DNA of 64,000 nt from a virus: positions 1 through 64,000 of IMG/VR virus record IMGVR_UViG_3300032893_000032; one strand, written 5' to 3'. The position numbers were made by a program, and so were the translations under genes. Below are positions 52,666 to 62,878 of this stretch, in pieces (within the stretch, counting starts at the first letter, position 1; every line of letters starts with the position of its first letter). The notes beneath the pieces are model-generated. The model saw nothing but the letters and a program-made list of their open reading frames with translations, ran no database searches and was not told the origin of the DNA.

Positions 52666-53691
52666 TTACGGAAGTATACTGCAGCTTGCCCCAGCCACCA
52701 CCGTGACGGTCCCGGCCACACTGGTCGTCGCCGCCTGCAGGCTAAACGTTCCCGGCGTACCAGCGTTCCACTGGATTGCCCCGTAGATCTCGAAGTTGTA
52801 GTTGGTGCTGGTGGCGAATGCATTGGCGCCCGAGAGGAGCGTCCCGTTAGTCACCGAGTTCGTCTCCTTCGGACCGGTGGTGACGTTGTTGGCGATGGCG
52901 GTGCCATACCAGATGGACTGGGGGGTCTGGCTGGCGGTTATCGCCAGGGCCATTCCCGCCGTGGTGGAGGAAGAGGACCACAGGCCATCGCAGCGGAAGT
53001 GGATGGTGGAGTTGGCGGCGATGGTCGGGGAAGTGAGGCCGGATATGGTGGTTCCGGAGACGCTGTTGGTGGAGTAGGAGGTGGAAAAGAAGGAATTGGC
53101 GGCGTGAAGGGTGTGGTTGGTAACCGTCGGACCGGAAGCCCCGTCGTCTCCTGCCAGCGTTCCAGATGTATTGTTCCAGAACATCAGGTCGTTGACGACG
53201 GTCGTCCCCGGACCGGCGAGGCTGCCCGACACCGGGTTGATCTCGGGCGGGAAGAGGTAGACGAGGGAGGTGGAGCCGGAGCCTGTGGAGGCCGACTGGA
53301 CGAAGCCTAGTACGTCCCCGCCGGACGCAGGATAAGTCGTGGACCCAGTATCGTGGCCGTCGCCGCCGACCGAGGAAGAGATCTGGATATAGTGCCGTAC
53401 GGTTGTCGACCCATCCACCACCATCGGCCATGCCCCGGAGATGGCGAGGCAGGCCAGCCCTGACGTTCCGGCGTTCGCCACCACCAGACCGGCATAACCG
53501 GTAGTATCGGTGGTCTGCATGACTACGGCCTGGCCGGTGGAGGTAAGTTTGGCCGCCTTGTTAAGAGTGGTCCCGGTGGAGGTGTCGTTGGGGACGGGGG
53601 CGGTGTTGAAGGGACAGGCTTGAGCCATTCCCCGTGTGGAAAGGAAAAGGGCCGAAGCCAGCGCCAGAGTCAGTAGAAATGTGCGTCTCAT
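52666..53691 (-). CDS. Secreted tail-region protein, unknown family
   Basis: 341 aa, AAGGAG before ATG 53691. Signal peptide ending RGMAQ, then Ser/Thr/Gly-rich beta sequence with 'VLGFVQSASTGSGSTSLVYLFPPEINP' near residue 130 and a jelly-roll-like C-terminus ('NYNFEIYGAIQWN'). This pattern resembles receptor-binding fibre tips. Exact role unproven. Confidence 0.75.
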   Translation of the reverse strand: MRRTFLLTLALASALFLSTRGMAQACPFNTAPVPNDTSTGTTLNKAAKLTSTGQAVVMQTTDTTGYAGLVVANAGTSGLACLAISGAWPMVVDGSTTVRHYIQISSSVGGDGHDTGSTTYPASGGDVLGFVQSASTGSGSTSLVYLFPPEINPVSGSLAGPGTTVVNDLMFWNNTSGTLAGDDGASGPTVTNHTLHAANSFFSTSYSTNSVSGTTISGLTSPTIAANSTIHFRCDGLWSSSSTTAGMALAITASQTPQSIWYGTAIANNVTTGPKETNSVTNGTLLSGANAFATSTNYNFEIYGAIQWNAGTPGTFSLQAATTSVAGTVTVVAGASCSILP

Positions 53692-53725
53692 TGAGAATTC
53701 TCCTTGTTCCTAAATTTCCTTATCC

Positions 53726-56700
53726 CTAGATCCTCTGTCCGGGGTAGATGGATAGCTGGTTCGCCGTCAGGATGTTGGACGAGCTTGCCGTCCCCCACGT
53801 CACCTGCAGGTCCAGATTCTGGTTGGCCGAGAACTGCAGCCCCGTCATCTGCCCGCTGTCGCACCCGCCCACCATCGCCCCGGCGGTGCTGAGGAAGCGG
53901 AAGCAGCCGTGGCCCTGAGCCGTAGTCAGTCCGGTGATGGTGAGGTAGTAGTCGAACTCCCACGCCGCCCCCGACAGCGAACCGACTACTGGGACGGTGA
54001 TGGTGCGGCTGCCCGACCCCACGACTATCGTGACGGTGAGGGTAGGGGGAGAACCGGCTGTACTCAGTATCCCGCCCGCCGAAAAGTGGAGGGTCTTGTC
54101 CCCCGCCGAGTAGGGAAGGATGACGTTGGCGGTCAAGGTACGGTTGCCGATGAAGGTTGCCCCGAGGATGGTGGTGGCGGAGGCGGTATTAGAAACCGTG
54201 GAAGCGGAGGTGAGGGAAAGTCCGGGGTAGACCGGGGTGGCGAGGACCGGGGGGTAGAAGGACGATCCCCCGCCGCCTGATCCCGAGGGGACGAAGCATC
54301 CCACGGAATTACCCCCGACGTCTACGCCAGCCGCCGCCTGTCCCGCCGGGCATGGGGTGGGGGAAGTGGCAAGAGCGGAAGCGGTGGCGGCCAGTCCGGA
54401 GATTCCGACGGGGAGGGGATTGTTAAGGAGGGCGTTGGGAATGTGGCCGCCGGAATCGGTCTTTACCAGCTGGCTGGGGCCGTTGGTGGAATTACCCTGA
54501 GTCGTGACGTTGGACTGGAAGGACCAGCCGGGGATGGATGGGTCGAAGAACAGACCGGAGAGGGAGGAAAGGCCGGAGACCAGCGGCAGGGCGTCCCCCT
54601 CAATCCCGACGACCGTCTGAGACGTATTGGTACCGGACAGATCCCCACCGGCAGTGAAAAGGTTACCAATCGACGGGTCAAACTTCACCCACCCCGCCCC
54701 GAGGATGTTCATGTAGAAGTGGCCATCGGTGTCGAACGCCCATCCGGACTGGGAGCCGGACAGCGCCGTGGGATGGTTGGAAAGGTTGGCGGTGGTGTAC
54801 TGCTGGGGACAGGTAGGGCAGGTGGCGGAGATGGTGTCCTGCACCTCCAGCTTATTGGGAATTACCACTCCCCCGGTCCCGTTCGCTGCCGTATCTCCCA
54901 CCTGCAGCCGGGTGTTGTCCCCCGACCCCGCCCATCCGGTGACGGCGGTGTTGTCGGTCCCGACGCTGCTCGTTCCGTTCCTATACTTCACCTGGTCGGC
55001 GTGGGCCAGCCGTAGCGACCCGGTCTGTGCGGAATTGGCGGAGGAGGATTCCAGACGGTTAAAGACCCAGGAGTAGGCGGCGTTGAACTGAGAAAAGATC
55101 GAGGCGTAGCCGGAAGAAATGGTGTAGGTCCCGGCGGAGGGAAGGGTGCCGGGCTGGAACCCGATGTCACAGCTGGCGGCGGCCAGGCAGGTGTTGGCAC
55201 CAGGGGTGCAGGTATTGGTGGATTCACAGGAAGACCCAGGAGCTTCCTTCGTCAGGACAGTGAAGGTGGTGTTAAGGAGAATGGCGAGGGAGCCGCTGGT
55301 AGGGGTAAGGGCGGGGAATTGGAAGGTCCCGCCTATCGGCCAGGCAAACTTGTTGGTGAGCGAGGGGTTGAGCATCGTCGCCCAGACGGTGGTGCCAAGG
55401 GAGGGGACGAAGACCTGGGAGACTTGATTCTGAATTGGGCTGAGAGCGGCGTACCATCCGATCTCCGGATGGTTCTGGTAGGAGTAGATAGCGGAATTAG
55501 GAGAACCCTGGTCAATAGTGGACTCGATAGGAAAGACCACGGGACCGGGAATGCCCTGAGGACCCTGGGGTCCGGTAGGGCCAGCGGGACCGGTCGCGCC
55601 CGCCGGACCGGTGGGGCCGGTAGCGCCGGTGGCTCCGGTCAGTCCACTGGGAATTCCGAAGTCGAGGGCAGCAGCGGAAGAGGACCCGCTATTACTGACG
55701 GTGGCGGGGGAACCGGGGGTAAGAGTGGTGGTGGAGTTGACGGAAATGGTGGCGGCGGTGCCGGCAGGACCGGTCGGACCGGTGGCTCCGGTGGGTCCCT
55801 GTGGCCCGGTGTTGCCCTGGGGGCCTTGAGGACCGGTAGGTCCGGTAGGTCCGGCGGGTCCCGTAGCGCCAGCCGGTCCCGTGGCCCCCGTCGGCCCCGG
55901 AGGACCCTGGAGACTGCCCTGGGCGGTCCAGTGGCCGGAGATCTTCTGGTAGTAGATGCCGGTGGAAGAATTGATGTCGAAGTCGCCGTTCGACCCGGTG
56001 CCGTCCGAGGGGACGCCGGACTGGGAATACCAGACGGACCCGGCGGTACCGGCAGGACCCTGGGGACCGGTTGGACCTTGGGGACCGGTGTTACCCTGAG
56101 GACCCTGTGGTCCGGTAGCCCCCTGTGGCCCAGTTGCACCAGTTGCACCCTGCGGACCCTGCGGCCCAGTCTGTCCGGTTGGACCCTGCGGACCGGTAGG
56201 TCCGGTTGCCCCGGTAGCTCCGGTAGGACCCTGGACTCCGGCGAACGACAGCACCCCCCAGTTGGAGTTGATCGTCGACCCGTAGACGCAGGGGGTGACG
56301 GAGCAAGGTTCCTGATTAGTGTTGGAAGTGGTGGCGAGGAAGGAGGCTCCACGGTCGGAAACCGCCTGGCCAACGGCATAGGTCGGGGAGTTGGACCACG
56401 CCCCCTGCCACGCTACCCCCGTACCTCCGCCCCCGGTGACGCACACCGGACGACCAGTGGTGTCATACCCCTGAACCACCGTCCCCGATCCACAGGCCAG
56501 GGAATAGATCCCGCCGAGCGATGAGGGGGTAGGAGGGGGAAGCTTACTAAGAAACATGTTGGGAAGGGAGGGGATGAACTGGTCGAAATTGCAGGTCCCT
56601 ACGCCAGCGGTAGTCGAACACCAGTAGTTGGAGGTCTGGGGCTGGATGCACTGGTAGCCGGAACGCTGGGACTGGGGAATGAGGACCTGGCCCTGCGGAC

Positions 56701-57031
56701 CACGGAGGGTGAGGGAGAAGCAGACGTTGGCCGGATTGGTGATGACGGTGTTGGGAAGCTTGCAGGGCTGGTTGATGGCCCCGGTGGTAACGGAGCAGGA
56801 GGTGGGGGACTGGATCTGCTGCCCCCCGCCGCCTAACTGGTAGGAGATGGGGTTGCCGTAATTGTCCACCGGGGCTAGGATCATGGTGCCGGAGGAGAGG
56901 AGGGTAGCACCCGGACCGGTGATGTCGGAGGCGGTAACGGTCATCCATACCGGGTCCTGAGCAAGGGCCGGGGAGATGAGGGACAGGGCCGAAGCCAGCA
57001 GGAGAAAAAGGGAGACTGTAAGTTTTCGCAT
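53726..57031 (-). CDS. Secreted collagen-like tail fibre protein
   Basis: 1101 aa from ATG 57031 (AGGAGG upstream). Signal peptide ending SPALAQ. After about 240 residues come three collagen-like Gly-X-Y blocks (coding roughly 56040-56250, 55770-55920 and 55530-55650) rich in [16 protein letters not shown], separated by globular beta segments. The C-terminal half has '[18 protein letters not shown]' and jelly-roll-like '[11 protein letters not shown]'. Triple-helical trimeric fibres of this kind bind receptors. It follows the gp53-like fibre gene and baseplate genes, so it should be a virion fibre in spite of the signal peptide. Confidence 0.85.
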   Translation of the reverse strand: MRKLTVSLFLLLASALSLISPALAQDPVWMTVTASDITGPGATLLSSGTMILAPVDNYGNPISYQLGGGGQQIQSPTSCSVTTGAINQPCKLPNTVITNPANVCFSLTLRGPQGQVLIPQSQRSGYQCIQPQTSNYWCSTTAGVGTCNFDQFIPSLPNMFLSKLPPPTPSSLGGIYSLACGSGTVVQGYDTTGRPVCVTGGGGTGVAWQGAWSNSPTYAVGQAVSDRGASFLATTSNTNQEPCSVTPCVYGSTINSNWGVLSFAGVQGPTGATGATGPTGPQGPTGQTGPQGPQGATGATGPQGATGPQGPQGNTGPQGPTGPQGPAGTAGSVWYSQSGVPSDGTGSNGDFDINSSTGIYYQKISGHWTAQGSLQGPPGPTGATGPAGATGPAGPTGPTGPQGPQGNTGPQGPTGATGPTGPAGTAATISVNSTTTLTPGSPATVSNSGSSSAAALDFGIPSGLTGATGATGPTGPAGATGPAGPTGPQGPQGIPGPVVFPIESTIDQGSPNSAIYSYQNHPEIGWYAALSPIQNQVSQVFVPSLGTTVWATMLNPSLTNKFAWPIGGTFQFPALTPTSGSLAILLNTTFTVLTKEAPGSSCESTNTCTPGANTCLAAASCDIGFQPGTLPSAGTYTISSGYASIFSQFNAAYSWVFNRLESSSANSAQTGSLRLAHADQVKYRNGTSSVGTDNTAVTGWAGSGDNTRLQVGDTAANGTGGVVIPNKLEVQDTISATCPTCPQQYTTANLSNHPTALSGSQSGWAFDTDGHFYMNILGAGWVKFDPSIGNLFTAGGDLSGTNTSQTVVGIEGDALPLVSGLSSLSGLFFDPSIPGWSFQSNVTTQGNSTNGPSQLVKTDSGGHIPNALLNNPLPVGISGLAATASALATSPTPCPAGQAAAGVDVGGNSVGCFVPSGSGGGGSSFYPPVLATPVYPGLSLTSASTVSNTASATTILGATFIGNRTLTANVILPYSAGDKTLHFSAGGILSTAGSPPTLTVTIVVGSGSRTITVPVVGSLSGAAWEFDYYLTITGLTTAQGHGCFRFLSTAGAMVGGCDSGQMTGLQFSANQNLDLQVTWGTASSSNILTANQLSIYPGQRI

Positions 57032-57048
57032 AGTTTTTATTCCTCCTG

Positions 57049-57735
57049 TTAAGCCTTCCCGATGGCTACCCACATGACCTCGGTCCCGCCCCTAGCCGCC
57101 TCGATGGTGGCCCCGGTGGTGGAGACGCTGGTGTAGTCGCAGGATGAACTGTTGGCCGTCATAACCAGGGCGGGGCGGGCGGAAAATGTCTTGGGGAAGG
57201 AGAAGGATGTGGGGGAACCGCCGGGGACGGTAAGCGCCCCGAACTGGATGAGAAGGGGGCCGATGTAGATGTAGCTGGAGGAGGGAGTGGCGACGAGATT
57301 GCTGTTCCCCGTACCCACCGCCCGCTGGACGAAGGCGGTGTCGGCCAGACGGGTGGAGTTGTCGGTAGATGGTTGGGTGGGGCAGGTAGGATTTCCGGTA
57401 AGAGGGGTGTTGGTGAGGATGCCGGGGAGGTCGGCAGCCGTCAGGACGTTGGCGAATATGGCTGCCAGGGATGTAACGGCGGCGGAGTAGGACCCGGCGT
57501 AAGCCGCCTGCCCCGGCGATCCGTCCAGCACCATATACCCCTTGGTAGCGAGAGCGAGGGCGAGAGCGGTGTAGAAGGTGGACGACTGGTAACGGAACTT
57601 GTTGATGGAGACGGAGGGGACGATGGCTCCCGAAGCCACGCCGTTGACCCTCTGCCCGTCGGTCTGATAAGTGGAATCGTTCTCCTGATTGGTGGCGGGA
57701 GGGTTGAACTGGAGGAAGTTGTTAGAACCCGGCAT
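57049..57735 (-). CDS. Tail fibre protein with gp53-like C-terminus
   Basis: 228 aa. N-terminal 'NNFLQFNPPATNQENDSTYQ' and a central 'PLTGNPTCPTQPSTDNSTRLADTAFVQRAV' are typical of phage tail fibres. The last 70 residues ('LIQFGALTVPGGSPTSFSF', 'FSARPALVMTAN', 'VMWVAIGKA') match the gp53-like fibre tip domain. No signal peptide. Likely attached to the baseplate. Confidence 0.82.
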   Translation of the reverse strand: MPGSNNFLQFNPPATNQENDSTYQTDGQRVNGVASGAIVPSVSINKFRYQSSTFYTALALALATKGYMVLDGSPGQAAYAGSYSAAVTSLAAIFANVLTAADLPGILTNTPLTGNPTCPTQPSTDNSTRLADTAFVQRAVGTGNSNLVATPSSSYIYIGPLLIQFGALTVPGGSPTSFSFPKTFSARPALVMTANSSSCDYTSVSTTGATIEAARGGTEVMWVAIGKA

Positions 57736-57784
57736 TTGGAAGTCTCCTGTATCCTGTATCCTATGTCCTGTTTCCTATTGAGCC

Positions 57785-59131
57785 TTAGACGGCATATCCC
57801 GTATCGGCACCCGCCACGGTAGCGTCGTTCCGGTCGGCTCCGTACATCGGGAGTTGGGCGAATGAAATGTTGGACAGCACCCCCTCCGAAACCGGTAGGA
57901 TGAGACCGTTGAGAATGATCTGCTGGGTGAGGTTGTCGAAGTCTCCCGACACGACTATAATTACCGACATGTCCTGGTTGTCGATGATCCGGAGGCTGGT
58001 ACCGGGGAAGGCGGAATTCCAGTAGGGATAGAGGTCCCTAGGTAGTCCGGACCAGTGGTTCTGGATGACCTTCCAGCGGAGCAGCATGCGGTAGTGAGAG
58101 TCGTCCATCAGGGCGCTGAAGTTCTGCGTCGCCGTGATGTTGACCGTCAGCCCCGACCCGCTCCCCCCGGTCGTGCTCAACCCGCTGGCGTTGCTGTACC
58201 CGTTGCCCCCAGTGTTAACCGACAGCTGGTAGACGTTGCCCAGTCCCCCCACTGCGGTAACCTTGGCCGTTCCGCCGCTGGCTCCCCCCTGTATTATGTT
58301 TACGATGTCCCCCAGGTGGTAATGCGAACCGCCGCCTCCGCCGCCTCCCGCCTGCTGCACGGTAAGGAGCGCCCCGCCCATGGGCTGGAAGGGGAGAAGG
58401 CGGGGGACGCCGATAACCTGTCCCAGGATGTCCAGCTGTTGTCCAACGGCGAGGTCCAGGTCGAAGTCCGATGGGAGGAGGGAGGCGGAATACTGAATGT
58501 GGGAAAGGACCCCAACGATGGTCCCCAGCCACTGCTGCAGATTGGGGGCGGAGGAATATTCGGAAGTAAGAAGGCCGAGGTAATAATCGACTGCCGATAT
58601 GCGGAGACAGGAGACCGCAGCCAGTTCCCAGATAGTGGACCCCGGGCCGCCGGAAGGTACGTAGTCGACGGCGGACTTGACCGAGGCGTAGGCGGTGCCG
58701 AACGGGGCCGGACCGGAGATAGTTAATGAGTGCCAGTTCGAATCGGTAAGAACGGCGGACTGGGAAACGTACCCGAGGATGTTCCCCTGGGAGTCGAAAA
58801 ATTCCACGTAGGCCTTCGGCTGCATCGGGCCGGATACGTACTTGATAGCGATGGTGAGGGAGAAGTAGTCGCCGAACTTGGCCGGGAAGTATCCGGGAGT
58901 CCACCCTAGGGTGTCCGCCCGCTGGCTGCTGGCCACCACGCCGCCGAAGTGGTCGGCGGAGGAAATCTGGAGGGACTGGGCACCGGCATAAGGGGTGGAG
59001 GTGTCGTAAGATAGAGACGGAGGATTGCCGCCGCTGTCCGGCTGCAGGAACCAGCCGGGGGGAGGGAGGCCGGGAAGCTGGAATCCGCCGTTCTGAATCG
59101 GTAGGGGAACGGACTGAAGGGGGGTGGACAT
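57785..59131 (-). CDS. DUF2612-like baseplate protein with an added carbohydrate-binding-like domain
   Basis: 448 aa. Residues 1 to about 185 look like a jelly-roll domain ('LQSVPLPIQNGGFQLPGLPPPGWF', 'AYVEFFDSQGNILGYVSQ', 'SGPAPFGTAYASVKSAV'). Residues about 190-448 are DUF2612-like: 'DYYLGLLTSEYSSAPNLQQW', 'AVGQQLDILGQVIG', 'YRMLLRWKVIQNHW'. A poly-Gly stretch (GGGGGGGS) and 'VTAVGGLGNVYQLSVNTGG' repeat form an insert. The protein connects baseplate to fibres; the jelly-roll fusion is uncommon. Confidence 0.82.
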   Translation of the reverse strand: MSTPLQSVPLPIQNGGFQLPGLPPPGWFLQPDSGGNPPSLSYDTSTPYAGAQSLQISSADHFGGVVASSQRADTLGWTPGYFPAKFGDYFSLTIAIKYVSGPMQPKAYVEFFDSQGNILGYVSQSAVLTDSNWHSLTISGPAPFGTAYASVKSAVDYVPSGGPGSTIWELAAVSCLRISAVDYYLGLLTSEYSSAPNLQQWLGTIVGVLSHIQYSASLLPSDFDLDLAVGQQLDILGQVIGVPRLLPFQPMGGALLTVQQAGGGGGGGSHYHLGDIVNIIQGGASGGTAKVTAVGGLGNVYQLSVNTGGNGYSNASGLSTTGGSGSGLTVNITATQNFSALMDDSHYRMLLRWKVIQNHWSGLPRDLYPYWNSAFPGTSLRIIDNQDMSVIIVVSGDFDNLTQQIILNGLILPVSEGVLSNISFAQLPMYGADRNDATVAGADTGYAV

Positions 59132-59149
59132 TGGGCTGCGAACTAGGGA

Positions 59150-60361
59150 CTAGATGCTGTTGATCTGTACTCCGCCGGACGACGCCACCTGGTTGTACGG
59201 AACCGGGATGTCGATGGTGGTAACGGGTCCGGGGGAAAGTCCTAGGGCCACGCCCCGGACGCTGTAGATGGGCTGCTGGAGATTGGTGTTCTGCGACATG
59301 GCGACGGCGTATAAGGCCGACTGGGTAACGGTCTCCCCGATGGCTAGCGACCCGAGATAAGAAACGAGGGCGGACTGGATGGCAGCGGTGACGGAGGAGG
59401 TGTAGGCCGGGGTAAGTCCGTGGATTTGGACGACCACGTAGATGGGAAGGAATCCGGGACCGGACCCCACCGCCGGAGCGGAGATGACATCGAACTGGAT
59501 CGGTTCGGTGAGCTGGGTGTTGGGATCGAGGACGTTCACCACGGTAGTGCCGTTGGTCGCGCACCCCTCGGACTTGTTGGTATAGATGGTGGTGGCCAGG
59601 GTAAGGGGATCGCCTCCCTGGACGATGACGGTAATGGAGTGAGGGGGGCAGCCGTTCGAATCGGTAGAGCCGGTAGGGTTGTGCTCGATGGCGGCGCGAA
59701 CTACGCCGGAAACGGCTTCGACCTGGGCCAGGGTACCGGCGACGAGGGAGCGGGATGGCTTGGCTACCGACTGGAAGAAACGGGCACGGAGCTGGCTATC
59801 CGACTCCACAGGCTGTCCGGGGGTGGCGACGTTCGACCCGTTGTCCACTCCGGTCCATCCCGACTGGGGATTGGTGATGATGGAGAGCTGTCCGGGGGCG
59901 GTAATGTTGAAATTTCCAAGTTGCTCACAGATGACCAGGGCCTGGGCGTTGCCTGTGCCGTCGAGGGTGATGGACGGGGAAAGGTCCCAGAGTAACCCGT
60001 AGACGGTATCCTGCACCACTCCGTTGGAGATGGTGGCGTTGGGAGTGCCAGTGAGGTTGACGAGGCAAATGGAATGGGTGGCGGGCTTACGGGAAATCCC
60101 GACGAGCTTGCACAGGGCGTCCAGTCCCGCTCCGACCGCCGTCTGTGGGGAAAACTGGTTATAAGAGAGCTGTAGCCCCTGCATGGCGTCGGCAAGGGCC
60201 AGGGAGGTGGAGGAAATCTCCTGGTGGTCGGAGGAATCGTTTCCCAGGTAGACCGACTGGCCGTAGATGGAGAGGTAGGCCGACTGGAGAAAGTCCAGGA
60301 TGTCCTGGTAGGACGGAAGATGAAGGCCGGAGGCGTCGACGTATGGTGGGGTATAGGACAT
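59150..60361 (-). CDS. Baseplate J-like wedge protein
   Basis: 403 aa. 'YQDILDFLQSAYLSIYGQSVYLGNDS' and 'AVGAGLDALCKLVGISRKPAT' are the N-terminal signature; 'VESDSQLRARFFQSVAKPS' and 'AQVEAVSGVVRAAIEHN' the middle of baseplate J / gp47 proteins. This is a wedge subunit of contractile tails, so the phage is myovirus-type. Confidence 0.9.
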   Translation of the reverse strand: MSYTPPYVDASGLHLPSYQDILDFLQSAYLSIYGQSVYLGNDSSDHQEISSTSLALADAMQGLQLSYNQFSPQTAVGAGLDALCKLVGISRKPATHSICLVNLTGTPNATISNGVVQDTVYGLLWDLSPSITLDGTGNAQALVICEQLGNFNITAPGQLSIITNPQSGWTGVDNGSNVATPGQPVESDSQLRARFFQSVAKPSRSLVAGTLAQVEAVSGVVRAAIEHNPTGSTDSNGCPPHSITVIVQGGDPLTLATTIYTNKSEGCATNGTTVVNVLDPNTQLTEPIQFDVISAPAVGSGPGFLPIYVVVQIHGLTPAYTSSVTAAIQSALVSYLGSLAIGETVTQSALYAVAMSQNTNLQQPIYSVRGVALGLSPGPVTTIDIPVPYNQVASSGGVQINSI

Positions 60362-60366
60362 AGGAG

Positions 60367-60768
60367 TTAGGCCAAAGAGGCTGATGGAGGCTGTGGGTAA
60401 GTGATCACGGGTATGGGTCCGAAGACGGTCGAAACGCTACAGGAGAAGGAGAGGCGGCGGGTGGACTTGTCGATGGAGGACTGGACGTTCGAAACGCCGG
60501 TGACATAGGGAGTATCGGTAATTCGCTTCTGAATAAGGAGACTGACCTGGGGAAGGTTGGCCCCACCGTAAGTCAAGATCTTCTGCCACAGGGGTAGGCC
60601 GTCGGTCAGGTTCTCCCACCATTCCCCCTCGAATAGGAGCAGGCGGGTGCGGATGATCTGGTCGACAGCGGCCTTGTCGGCAAGGAAATTCCCCTGTCCC
60701 TGGCCACGCTGCGGATCATTCGAACCGTCAGTAGATAGCGCCCGGACTGTGATCAAGGGTGCGGCCAT
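60367..60768 (-). CDS. Baseplate wedge protein, gp25/W-like
   Basis: 133 aa. 'FLADKAAVDQIIRTRLLLFEGEWWENLTDGLPLWQKIL' region and 'LLIQKRITDTPYVTGVSNV' match small wedge proteins next to J genes. It starts directly at the upstream stop (TAGATG). Part of the inner baseplate. Confidence 0.8.
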   Translation of the reverse strand: MAAPLITVRALSTDGSNDPQRGQGQGNFLADKAAVDQIIRTRLLLFEGEWWENLTDGLPLWQKILTYGGANLPQVSLLIQKRITDTPYVTGVSNVQSSIDKSTRRLSFSCSVSTVFGPIPVITYPQPPSASLA

Positions 60769-61446
60769 CTAGAGAACCCCTCCCGTGTGTCCGCCGCCGG
60801 TCTGTACGCCGGTGTGTTCATGGGTGAGGAAAGCTTTGTTCTGGATGGTGGCGGTACCCTGGAGATTGGTGGTGCCGGTGACCACCAGATTGCCGTTGAC
60901 GGTGACGGTTGGAGCGGTAAGCTGTATCTCCCCGTTCCCCACCTCCACGACAGTCTGGCCATCCCGCGAGCGCAGTTGGGCGGAGGAGGAGGACCAGTTG
61001 GTAGGGACGTTGGGAAGGGAGAAGGGGCCGAAGATTGCCAACCCGTCCGACAGGTCGTGCCGCCGCCGCTTCTCCCTGTTCTGCAGCCCACCGTTCTGCC
61101 ACCAGGCGTTGATGCAGGTGTCGGAGAACACCAGCAGGCACTCGTCGCCGGGGGATATGGGGAAGGTAAGGAGAAAGTCCCCAGCGGATGGAACGAGGAC
61201 CGGGACCTTGGAAAGCTGGGGCAGGGGAACGTCCGTAGGGACGAGGTCCTTGTTCACCTTCTCCCGAATGAGGGGTTGGACGGTGACGGTCGCCGTGGAG
61301 GGGTCGAAGGAGACAACTTCAGCCGGGATGGCCACGCGGAACATGCAGTCGTGGTCCCAGAGGAGCCGCCGCCACTGCTCGATCTCCGGAGCCAGGCGGG
61401 TGGGGATGTCGACGAACGACGAAGCGGGAGTCTGGGTATTGCCCAT
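60769..61446 (-). CDS. Baseplate spike protein, Gp138-like, with HxH tip
   Basis: 225 aa from ATG 61446 (TAATG overlap with the hub gene). 'MFRVAIPAEVVSFDPSTATVTVQP', 'LPQLSKVPVLVPSAGDFLLTFPI', 'GDECLLVFSD' is the OB-fold N-domain of Gp138/gpV spikes. Then a short beta-helix ('VTVNGNLVVTGTTNLQG') and a tip 'AFLTHEHTGVQTGGGHTGG' with HxH, which in P2 gpV-type spikes binds an iron ion. Punctures the outer membrane. Confidence 0.85.
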   Translation of the reverse strand: MGNTQTPASSFVDIPTRLAPEIEQWRRLLWDHDCMFRVAIPAEVVSFDPSTATVTVQPLIREKVNKDLVPTDVPLPQLSKVPVLVPSAGDFLLTFPISPGDECLLVFSDTCINAWWQNGGLQNREKRRRHDLSDGLAIFGPFSLPNVPTNWSSSSAQLRSRDGQTVVEVGNGEIQLTAPTVTVNGNLVVTGTTNLQGTATIQNKAFLTHEHTGVQTGGGHTGGVL

Positions 61447-62510
61447 TAGCTGTTCCCCCTGTTCGTGTTCCAGTTCTGCAGCAGCATCATGGCTGTCCTG
61501 CCACCCGTACGGGTTATCCCATCGATCTCCACGTACCACGCCTGCCCACGCGAATCCCCCACGAACCGCGTCCCGGCTACGATGTACACCCCATCCTGAT
61601 CCAGAACGGTGAGGGTAGCGGGGACCGGGGACTGCTGGTAGAGGAGCATCTTTCGGATCAAGGAATTGTCGATCTTCACTAGGAGATAGGGTTTTGTCAC
61701 CTGCACGCGGGCGTCTAGTAGAGCGGTAAAGCGAACTCCACCGGGGACCTGCTGCGGCGTCCCCACTATCACCCCGTCGGCATTGGAACTAGGACGGGGC
61801 TGGGCGAGATTCGGCTGCGGGAGGGCGGGAGGAGTAAAGGTGAGGGTGGGGACGGCGGGAATGTCCGTGTCGTTCACCCCCTGGAAGTTCAGTCCGGCCT
61901 TGCCCTCATACCACTGGAGGTTGGCATCCTCCGCTATCTGGGTGAAGTAGTGAGACTGGGAGCCGAAGAAGGCATCGGGACGGGACGGCTTGGTGGAAGG
62001 GATGAGGGTGGAGAGGGCGGAGACCGGAGTCTGGGTCTGGGCGGCGAGCTTGCGGACGATGTCCGGCTGGGTAAGTCCGGTATACTCTCCCGAAACCAGC
62101 TGCTGCTGCCCCGTTAGGCCGAGGATGCAGTGGAAAGTTAGCTTGCGGTCGATCACGTTCTCCCGCTCGAAGAGCAGCTGGAATACCGGGGAGGACCACA
62201 CCACCCCGTAGCCGTTCGAATTGGTCTTGTACCCAGCCTCCAGCGAAACCTGGATGTCCTGGTAGTTCGTCACTCCCATGATGTCGTTGATGGTGGCGGC
62301 GGAAAGGTTGTAGACGGAGATGTCCCCTACCCAGAACACCTGGAACGCCCGCTGCTGCAGGTCGAAGGTGAAACGGAGGGCGGGGGAGTCGTCGGAAGAG
62401 ATGGAGTAAGTGGTGCCGGGAATCTGGATAGTCAACTCATACTTCCGCTGGAAAAGGGCCAGCGGTGGTGTGCTGGCGGCGTTCGACTGCGGGCTGGAGA
62501 CTGTCGGCAT
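61446..62510 (-). CDS. Baseplate hub protein (gpD/gp27-like)
   Basis: 354 aa. Beta-rich N-terminal half ('YELTIQIPGTTYSISSDDSPALRFTFD' region, 'QVSLEAGYKTN', 'VFQLLFERENVIDRKLTFHCILG') and 'LVSGEYTGLTQPDIVRKLAAQT', 'SHYFTQIAEDANLQWYEG' are typical of hub proteins. Gene order next to the spike supports it. Confidence 0.8.
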   Translation of the reverse strand: MPTVSSPQSNAASTPPLALFQRKYELTIQIPGTTYSISSDDSPALRFTFDLQQRAFQVFWVGDISVYNLSAATINDIMGVTNYQDIQVSLEAGYKTNSNGYGVVWSSPVFQLLFERENVIDRKLTFHCILGLTGQQQLVSGEYTGLTQPDIVRKLAAQTQTPVSALSTLIPSTKPSRPDAFFGSQSHYFTQIAEDANLQWYEGKAGLNFQGVNDTDIPAVPTLTFTPPALPQPNLAQPRPSSNADGVIVGTPQQVPGGVRFTALLDARVQVTKPYLLVKIDNSLIRKMLLYQQSPVPATLTVLDQDGVYIVAGTRFVGDSRGQAWYVEIDGITRTGGRTAMMLLQNWNTNRGNS

Positions 62511-62547
62511 GTGGCTGCTTCTACAGTTGATTCCCTGTTTCGTTGGG

Positions 62548-62817
62548 CTAGCTCAGATGGATCGGCTCAATCTTCAAATCAACGCTCTGGTACGATCCGG
62601 TCTTGTTTTGCCAGTCCTTGAAGCCCATCGATCCCGACGCACTTACACGCAGGATCTTTTCAGGTTCAATCGTAGATAGGGTTTGGGCGACAAGTTTCCG
62701 CACGTGTTGGACGGTTTCCTGTTCGCCTTTGTCGTTCATGTTGATTCGTTCAAACTGCTGTTCGAGCTGCTCCGCAATTTTCGGTGCGAAGCCGCAAGCA
62801 CTAACGCTCCATGACAT
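62548..62817 (-). CDS. Small conserved phage protein, unknown function
   Basis: 89 aa starting MSWSVSACGFAPKIAEQLEQQF; 'VRKLVAQTLSTIEPEKILRVSASGSMG' follows. I know this pattern from tail regions of other phages without function. DNA is AT-richer than the baseplate genes around it, which hints at separate acquisition. AAGGAG upstream. Confidence 0.7.
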   Translation of the reverse strand: MSWSVSACGFAPKIAEQLEQQFERINMNDKGEQETVQHVRKLVAQTLSTIEPEKILRVSASGSMGFKDWQNKTGSYQSVDLKIEPIHLS

Positions 62818-62878
62818 AAGTTTCTCCTTTTTGGAATTTGGTAGTCATGGGAATCAACTGTAGAAGTAGCCATGGGAA

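Noticed and set aside
55530-56250. Tandem DNA repeat or CRISPR-like array
   Set aside because: The repeats are codons for Gly-X-Y collagen-like blocks, not spaced repeats.
58215-59564. 449-codon leftward frame over two baseplate genes
   Set aside because: Arg/Pro/His-rich shadow spanning two well-identified genes.
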